Below, piece after piece: positions 59,872-64,000 of a DNA stretch of 64,000 nt. This stretch comes from Chitinophagaceae bacterium UBA1953. GTDB taxonomy: Bacteria > Bacteroidota > Bacteroidia > Chitinophagales > Chitinophagaceae. Position 1 is the first letter of the stretch. The number at the start of each line of letters is the position of its first letter. Both the position numbers and the translations under genes were made by a program. The notes beneath the pieces are model-generated. The model saw only the letters and a list, made by a program, of their open reading frames with translations. It was not told the DNA's origin and did no database searches. The stretch covers positions 301,577 through 365,576 of the forward strand of contig DDEN01000056.1 in assembly GCA_002336115.1 (NCBI GenBank), read 5' to 3'.

Positions 59872-60960
59872 ATACTCAACAGGATTTGTTTTCACACCAG
59901 TTTTGAGGACGGCAAAGTTAAGGAATTTCCCGCTCAACCAATCAGCTAATAATTCAATTGTAAACTGTTCACTTTCCCAGTGCCCTATGTCGGCTAAAAT
60001 CATCCCGTTTTCGGCATCAAAAAACTCGTGGTATTTCACATCACCGGTAATGTAAATATCGGCTCCTGCTGCCATTGCTGTTTTAGTTAAAAAGCTGCCT
60101 GCACCACCACAAACGGCCACTTTACGGATCGTTTTTTCCAAAAGCGGGGTATGCCTGATAACGCTTAAATGGAACTGATTTTTAACCAGTTGAAGAAACT
60201 CCTTTGCTGGCATTGGTTCTTTCAATTCACCCATCATTCCTGCACCAACCGACTGAAACCGGTTATCCAATGCTACAATATCATAAGCTACTTCTTCGTA
60301 CGGATGGGCCTTAATCATGGCAGTAATAACCTGTTTTTCCAGCCAGGCAGGAAAAATTATTTCCAGCTTTATTTCTTCTTCTTCATGCCTTGTGCCGATT
60401 TCACCCACAAAAGGATTGGCTCCTTCTGTTGCCCGGAAAGTGCCTGTTCCCTTTACATTGAAACTGCATTCATCATATAATCCAATGGTTCCACCACCAG
60501 CCTTGAAAATAGCCGAACGTACCTGTTCAGCGTGAGCTACAGGAACAAATGTGTACAGCTTTTTCAGCAGGTTTTGCTTGCTCTGCAGAATATGTGTATT
60601 GATTACTCCCAGTTTCTCCGCCATTTTAGCGCTTACACCATTTATTATATTATCAAGATTTGTATGGATGGCGTAAACAGCTACATCATTCTTAATGGAA
60701 GCAATTACCGCTTTTTCAACATAGTTTTTACCGTTGATCTTTTTCAATCCGCCAAAAACAATGGGGTGGTGGGCAACCACTAAATTGCAGTTTTTCGATT
60801 TTGCTTCAAGTATCACTTCTTCTGTGGCATCAAGACTAACCAGTACACCTGTACATTCCCAGGCAGATGAACCTGTAATAAGCCCCGCATTATCATAGCT
60901 TTCCTGTAACGAAAGCGGCGCTGATTGCTCTAAAAAACTGATGATTTCTGCAATTTGCAT
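59863..60960 (-). CDS. NIF3-like dinuclear metal-centre protein, long form
   Basis: Start is ATG 60960 (MQIAEIISFLEQSAP), 365 residues; the frame continues to 61038 without a better start. The NIF3 fold binds two metals through VVAHHPIVFGGLKK near 65, AVYAIHTNLDN near 100, and the C-terminal DVKYHEFFDAENGMILADIGHWESE. Between the halves lies the PII/CutA-like insert of the long form, with AHPYEEVAYDIVALDN. Often annotated as GTP cyclohydrolase I type 2, but the physiological role is unsettled. It probably shares a transcript with the zinc-ribbon gene. Confidence 0.92.
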   Translation of the reverse strand: MQIAEIISFLEQSAPLSLQESYDNAGLITGSSAWECTGVLVSLDATEEVILEAKSKNCNLVVAHHPIVFGGLKKINGKNYVEKAVIASIKNDVAVYAIHTNLDNIINGVSAKMAEKLGVINTHILQSKQNLLKKLYTFVPVAHAEQVRSAIFKAGGGTIGLYDECSFNVKGTGTFRATEGANPFVGEIGTRHEEEEIKLEIIFPAWLEKQVITAMIKAHPYEEVAYDIVALDNRFQSVGAGMMGELKEPMPAKEFLQLVKNQFHLSVIRHTPLLEKTIRKVAVCGGAGSFLTKTAMAAGADIYITGDVKYHEFFDAENGMILADIGHWESEQFTIELLADWLSGKFLNFAVLKTGVKTNPVEYFS

Positions 60961-61070
60961 GGAATAAAAATAAGATAATTCGGTTTGAAACGTTGAATGT
61001 ACTGAACAGGATTCACTTCTGTGAAATGAACCAAACAAATTGTACTTTCACAACAACCAAAGTTATAAAT

Positions 61071-61487
61071 ATGAAGCATCTGCTCGTTATTGCATTCGCT
61101 GTACTTGCTGTTTCCGGGTGTAAGTTAAAAAAAACACAGGAGCAGATTGCTGAAGATATTATTGTAAAAGCCATGACGGATGGCCGCTGGGTGGTAACTG
61201 CTTATAACGACGGCACCGACTACCTTTCAGAATTTGATGGCTATGAATTTCAGTTTAAATCGGACCGGACAGTTGATGCAATTAAAACCAGTACAGTTGA
61301 ATCAACAGGAACATGGCAGGGCGATGCATTGGCAATGACAATCAGTTCTTCCTTTCCTGCTACTGCAAGTACTGCTGTTCAACGGCTGAATGGATTATGG
61401 AAAATTGCCAATAATAACTGGACATGGGTTAAAGCTACTCAAACAATTAACGGAAAACTCACCACGTTGGAACTACGGAAGAAGTAA
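61071..61487 (+). CDS. Small lipocalin-like lipoprotein
   Basis: Start is ATG 61071; MKHLLVIAFAVLAVSGCK is a lipoprotein signal with Cys at residue 17. The mature 122 residues contain GRWVVTAYNDGTDYLSEFDG, FKSDRTVDAIKTSTVESTGT and NGLWKIANNNWTWVKATQ. This strand pattern is that of the lipocalin-like families common in Bacteroidota (GxW near the start, FxxDG and GxW motifs). The ligand is unknown. It is divergent from the NIF3 gene and followed at once by a heptad tract. Confidence 0.8.
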   Translation: MKHLLVIAFAVLAVSGCKLKKTQEQIAEDIIVKAMTDGRWVVTAYNDGTDYLSEFDGYEFQFKSDRTVDAIKTSTVESTGTWQGDALAMTISSSFPATASTAVQRLNGLWKIANNNWTWVKATQTINGKLTTLELRKK

Positions 61488-61528
61488 GTTGCAGGTTGTA
61501 AGTTGTAAGTGATAAGTTGGGGTTGATG
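61487..61528. repeat. Degenerate 7-bp tandem tract after the lipocalin-like gene
   Basis: In one phase from the last base of the stop codon: AGTTGCA, GGTTGTA, AGTTGTA, AGTGATA, AGTTGGG, GTTGATG. It lies between convergent genes. Confidence 0.75.
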
Positions 61529-61566
61529 GGTATTGTTATTAAAATTACCGGTTGTTTTTCAAAACA

Positions 61567-62070
61567 TTATTTTCCTTTCTGTTGTTCTGCACGCAGGTAT
61601 TCGTAAATAGCAAGCGCCTGATCATTGCTTAAGCCTAACTGCGGCATTTTAACCTGGTAAAACTCAGCTTTTGATTTCAGCCGGGGATCAGCTTCCATCA
61701 TTTGGTTGGTATTCGTAATTACATTTAGAACCCATTCGGGCCGGAAGTTTTTTGTTATGCCTTTTAACCCCGGCCCGCCAATTGCCTCGTCGGTTAACCT
61801 GTGGCAACTGCTGCAACTGCTTTCAAACAGGGTTTTACCTATTGCCGTTTTTTGGGGATCGGGTACTTTGCTTAAAGTAACATTTGTAAAACTGCCGGTT
61901 CCTATTGCCGCATCATAATTACTTGTAGTTGCAGCATTATCAGCAGGCGGAATAACGGGTTTGGCCGATTGATGAACAACCACATCATCAGAAGTTTGCC
62001 CGGTTTCGTTACAGGCGCTGAAGCTGAGAAAAAAGGCTGCGATTAAAAATCCTGCCAGCAGGTTCTTCAT
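61567..62070 (-). CDS. Class I cytochrome c lipoprotein
   Basis: A 167-residue monohaem protein. The N-terminus MKNLLAGFLIAAFFLSFSAC is a lipoprotein signal. The haem motif is CSSCH near residue 90 within LFESSCSSCHRLTDEAIGGP. The distal Met is probably in VKMPQLGLSNDQ near 147. About 50 linker residues separate anchor and haem domain. It likely carries electrons in the periplasm; no oxidase genes are nearby. A peroxiredoxin gene is divergent. Confidence 0.9.
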   Translation of the reverse strand: MKNLLAGFLIAAFFLSFSACNETGQTSDDVVVHQSAKPVIPPADNAATTSNYDAAIGTGSFTNVTLSKVPDPQKTAIGKTLFESSCSSCHRLTDEAIGGPGLKGITKNFRPEWVLNVITNTNQMMEADPRLKSKAEFYQVKMPQLGLSNDQALAIYEYLRAEQQKGK

Positions 62071-62269
62071 AAATCTGTTTTATGCAAAAATATCTGATTC
62101 GTGGATATGTACTGAGTAAAACAGTTGTAATTGTTGGGCCATTTTACAACAGTCTTCATTAGAAATACAATACAACGGAATTGAACAGATGTTGTCCTGT
62201 TTTTGTTAATGAATTTAAACTTGCTTATTTAACAATTATGCAATTCTTTTGTTAGATAAAAAACAAATC

Positions 62270-62740
62270 ATGACCATACAGAAAGGGCAGACAGCTCCTG
62301 ATTTTATGCTTTTTGACAGTGGCAAAAACAAAATCAGTTTATCGGATTATAAAGGCAAAAATGTGTTACTGCTTTTTTTTCCTTTGGCTTTTACCAGTGT
62401 TTGCACTAAAGAACTTTGTGGTGTGCGTGATGATATTGCCCGATACAACAATGCCAATGCTCAGGTTTTGGGTATTTCGGTTGATTCGCTTTATACCCTT
62501 GCTAAGTTTAAAGAACTGGAGCAATATAATTTTCCATTGCTGAGCGATTTTAATAAAACTGTTTCGGAACAATATGGTTCCCTTTATCCCCACTGGAACT
62601 ACAATATGAAAGGTGTATCGAAAAGAAGCGCTTTCGTAATTGATAAAGACGGGTTTGTGCAGTGTGCTGAAGTGCTGGAAAATGCCGGTGATCTGCCGGA
62701 TTTTATGGAAATTAACCGGGTGCTTGAATCATTAAAATAA
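62270..62740 (+). CDS. Peroxiredoxin (AhpC/TSA, AhpE/BCP-like)
   Basis: Reduces hydroperoxides. Start is ATG 62270 (MTIQKGQTAPDF); a TTG at 62249 is in frame. The active-site region FFPLAFTSVCTKELCGVRDD places the peroxidatic Cys (TSVC) near residue 46, with a second Cys five residues later in KELC. This spacing recalls the atypical 2-Cys type in which both cysteines sit on one helix. The conserved Arg is in SKRSAFVID. At 156 residues it is a short single-domain form with no signal peptide, so cytoplasmic. Confidence 0.9.
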   Translation: MTIQKGQTAPDFMLFDSGKNKISLSDYKGKNVLLLFFPLAFTSVCTKELCGVRDDIARYNNANAQVLGISVDSLYTLAKFKELEQYNFPLLSDFNKTVSEQYGSLYPHWNYNMKGVSKRSAFVIDKDGFVQCAEVLENAGDLPDFMEINRVLESLK

Positions 62741-62853
62741 ACTTAAATTATAACCGATCAGTCTTCCGGTTGAGAAACGGCCCTGAATTTGATTTTAACA
62801 AAATATGGTGAAAAAGCTTGGTTTTTGAAAATAATAAAATTAGATTTGCTTCG

Positions 62854-63201
62854 TTGAAACGGGTTTTATTCATATTAACCATTATCCTCTCGATAGCCAC
62901 AGCGGCCTCTGCACAATCAAACCGATCAAATGCAGGTGGTACTGATAATGTGGTTAAACAGGTACATTTTTTCCCCAACCCGGCATCTTCCTTTATTAAT
63001 TTTGAATTCAAGGATATTAATCTTTCCAACTATTCTTTAAAGGTGTTTAATTTTATTGGTAAGAAAGTATTGGAAGTAAACAGCCTTTCGCAACGTACTG
63101 TTGTAAACCTGAATGATTTTTTCCGTGGTGTTTATATCTTCCAGTTAACCGACCGTAATGGGCAGGTGGTTGAAAGCGGAAAGTTCCAGGTTGTTAAATA
63201 A
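62854..63201 (+). CDS. Small secreted protein consisting almost only of a T9SS sorting domain
   Basis: No ATG is available in frame. The best start is TTG 62854, giving MKRVLFILTIILSIATAASAQ, a complete signal peptide; a TTG at 62818 adds twelve residues. After cleavage and about 15 linker residues, the whole remaining protein is a T9SS type A CTD (VHFFPNPASSFINFEF, LKVFNFIGKKVLEV, NDFFRGVYIFQLTDRNGQVV, ending FQVVK). No cargo domain is present. It could be a remnant of a larger gene or a genuine CTD-only protein. Confidence 0.72.
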   Translation: MKRVLFILTIILSIATAASAQSNRSNAGGTDNVVKQVHFFPNPASSFINFEFKDINLSNYSLKVFNFIGKKVLEVNSLSQRTVVNLNDFFRGVYIFQLTDRNGQVVESGKFQVVK

Positions 63202-63363
63202 TCTCTTTTATTTTTTGTTGTATATTTTATGCCTTATGTATATTATACCGGGCTGATTGTTTTTTATGGTAGAACCTAAACAATAAGCCCGGCATATTCC
63301 CGGATACCTAAGGGATACAGCATAGATACTCCCCATTAAAAGCGTTCAATCTCCCTCGCCGCC

Positions 63364-63456
63364 CAATCTCACACCTGCAACCAGTAACCAGTAACCAGTA
63401 ACTTGCAATCTGCTTCCCCCCAACTATAAACCATAAACTATAAACTATAAACCTTC
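63364..63456. repeat. Two consecutive 7-bp tandem tracts next to the methyltransferase stop
   Basis: Tract one, 63364-63412: CAATCTC, ACACCTG, CAACCAG, TAACCAG, TAACCAG, TAACTTG, CAATCTG. Tract two, 63422-63456: AACTATA, AACCATA, AACTATA, AACTATA, AACCTTC. The second ends one base before the stop codon of the convergent gene. Confidence 0.82.
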
Positions 63457-63457
63457 C

Positions 63458-64000
63458 CTACATCACCTGCACAATCAAAAATTTGAGATAGTGCGTATTT
63501 TCCCATCCCCACACAATCGGGTGATCGGAGCTTTGGGTTTGAAAAGTAACCTGCCTCAGTTGCCGCCTTGCATCTTTTGCTGCCATTTGTATAATTTCCA
63601 GGAACAAATCGGGCTGAACAAGATTGGTACAGGAAGAAGTGACAAGGAATCCTCCCGGCTTTACCAATTTCATTCCACGCAGATTAATTTCTTTATAACC
63701 GGTGATTGCTTTCTGGATGGTTGCCCTTGATTTGGTGAACGAAGGCGGATCAAGCATCACCACATCATATTGCTTTCCTTCTTTTACCCAGGTTTTCAGT
63801 ACATCAAAGGCATTTACACATTCAAATTTGCATTTATCAGCAACGCCGTTCAGTTCTGCATTTTTGTTACACATGCTGATGGCACTTTCGGAAATATCCA
63901 GCCCATGAACCGACTTTGCACCATAATGTGCTGCATGAATTTCAAATGTGCCGGTATAAGTAAATGCACCAAGAACGTCAGCACCTTTTACAATATGTTG
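63458..64000 (-). CDS. Class I rRNA methyltransferase, RlmI-like, C-terminal part
   Basis: SAM-dependent methyltransferase resembling RlmI (23S rRNA m5C1962). The frame is open to the window edge, so the N-terminal PUA-containing part is missing. The SAM site reads ADVLGAFTYTGTFEIHAAHY, then SVHGLDISESAISM. The catalytic motif is VVMLDPPSFTKS, followed by LRGMKLVKPGGFLVTSSCTN with the conserved Cys of m5C enzymes. An ATG at 63874 lies inside the domain and is not the start. Confidence 0.88.
   Translation of the reverse strand, partial: QHIVKGADVLGAFTYTGTFEIHAAHYGAKSVHGLDISESAISMCNKNAELNGVADKCKFECVNAFDVLKTWVKEGKQYDVVMLDPPSFTKSRATIQKAITGYKEINLRGMKLVKPGGFLVTSSCTNLVQPDLFLEIIQMAAKDARRQLRQVTFQTQSSDHPIVWGWENTHYLKFLIVQVM

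Noticed and set aside
62805..62853. Frameshift joining ATG 62805 to the T9SS-domain frame
   Set aside because: The ATG frame stops after seven codons and differs from the CTD frame, but a TTG start giving a perfect signal peptide explains the gene without an error. Kept only as a check.
63364..63456. Possible CRISPR array
   Set aside because: Units are 7 bp with no spacers; there are no 25-40 bp direct repeats and no cas genes in the window.

Overview
The window reads as chromosome of a Bacteroidota bacterium, most likely of the Chitinophagaceae or a near relative. Evidence: secreted proteins with type IX secretion (T9SS) C-terminal sorting domains, PF13568-type outer-membrane barrels, LytTR/LytS regulators with TPR sensors, a DPE2-like MalQ, the futalosine menaquinone enzyme MqnE, TAnnTTTG (-7) promoter motifs and no convincing Shine-Dalgarno signals. 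No phage, transposase or CRISPR array is visible.

Layout. 1-5.3 kb: xylose and uronate use (xylB 3' part, xylA, sugar/H+ symporter, uxuA), then tRNA-Thr(CGT). 5.6-7.3 kb: recN. 7.7-11.5 kb: DPE2-like 4-alpha-glucanotransferase and an enolase-superfamily epimerase. 11.5-16.2 kb, minus strand: M13 peptidase lipoprotein, ROK glucokinase-like protein, FucP-type sugar permease. 16.3-22.4 kb, plus strand: glgA, glgC, an SLC45-like glucoside transporter and a secreted GH13 enzyme. Together these form an alpha-glucan uptake, breakdown and glycogen storage block. 22.5-38.6 kb: mostly housekeeping (mqnE, a T9SS M43 protease, nucleoside symporter, glnS, rocD, ispE, bifunctional nuclease, etfAB, tilS, rhomboid, rlmH). 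38.8-45.7 kb: a signalling/conflict-like block, CHASE2 plus FecR/TPR proteins facing a large caspase-TPR protein, followed by an OmpA lipoprotein and a barrel. 45.9 kb: tRNA-Arg(ACG). 46.2-56.6 kb: an accessory block of nine tightly packed minus-strand genes for exported proteins (beta/gamma-crystallin, LGFP-repeat, HELGH metalloprotein, lipoprotein, DUF3592), preceded by a LytTR/LytS two-component pair. 56.9-64 kb: a small unknown gene, two T9SS-domain proteins, a zinc-ribbon protein, NIF3-like protein, cytochrome c, peroxiredoxin and an incomplete RlmI-like methyltransferase.

The least explained structure is in the spacers. Six intergenic gaps carry degenerate tandem tracts with a strict 7-bp period but different heptamer words. 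Others carry large imperfect palindromes whose arms repeat about every 9 bp. The two best candidates for undescribed protein systems are the CHASE2/FecR-TPR/caspase-TPR cluster and the LGFP/beta-gamma-crystallin operon. One lipoprotein gene in that operon appears to have taken up a repeat-like insert of about 129 bp, in frame, inside its signal sequence.
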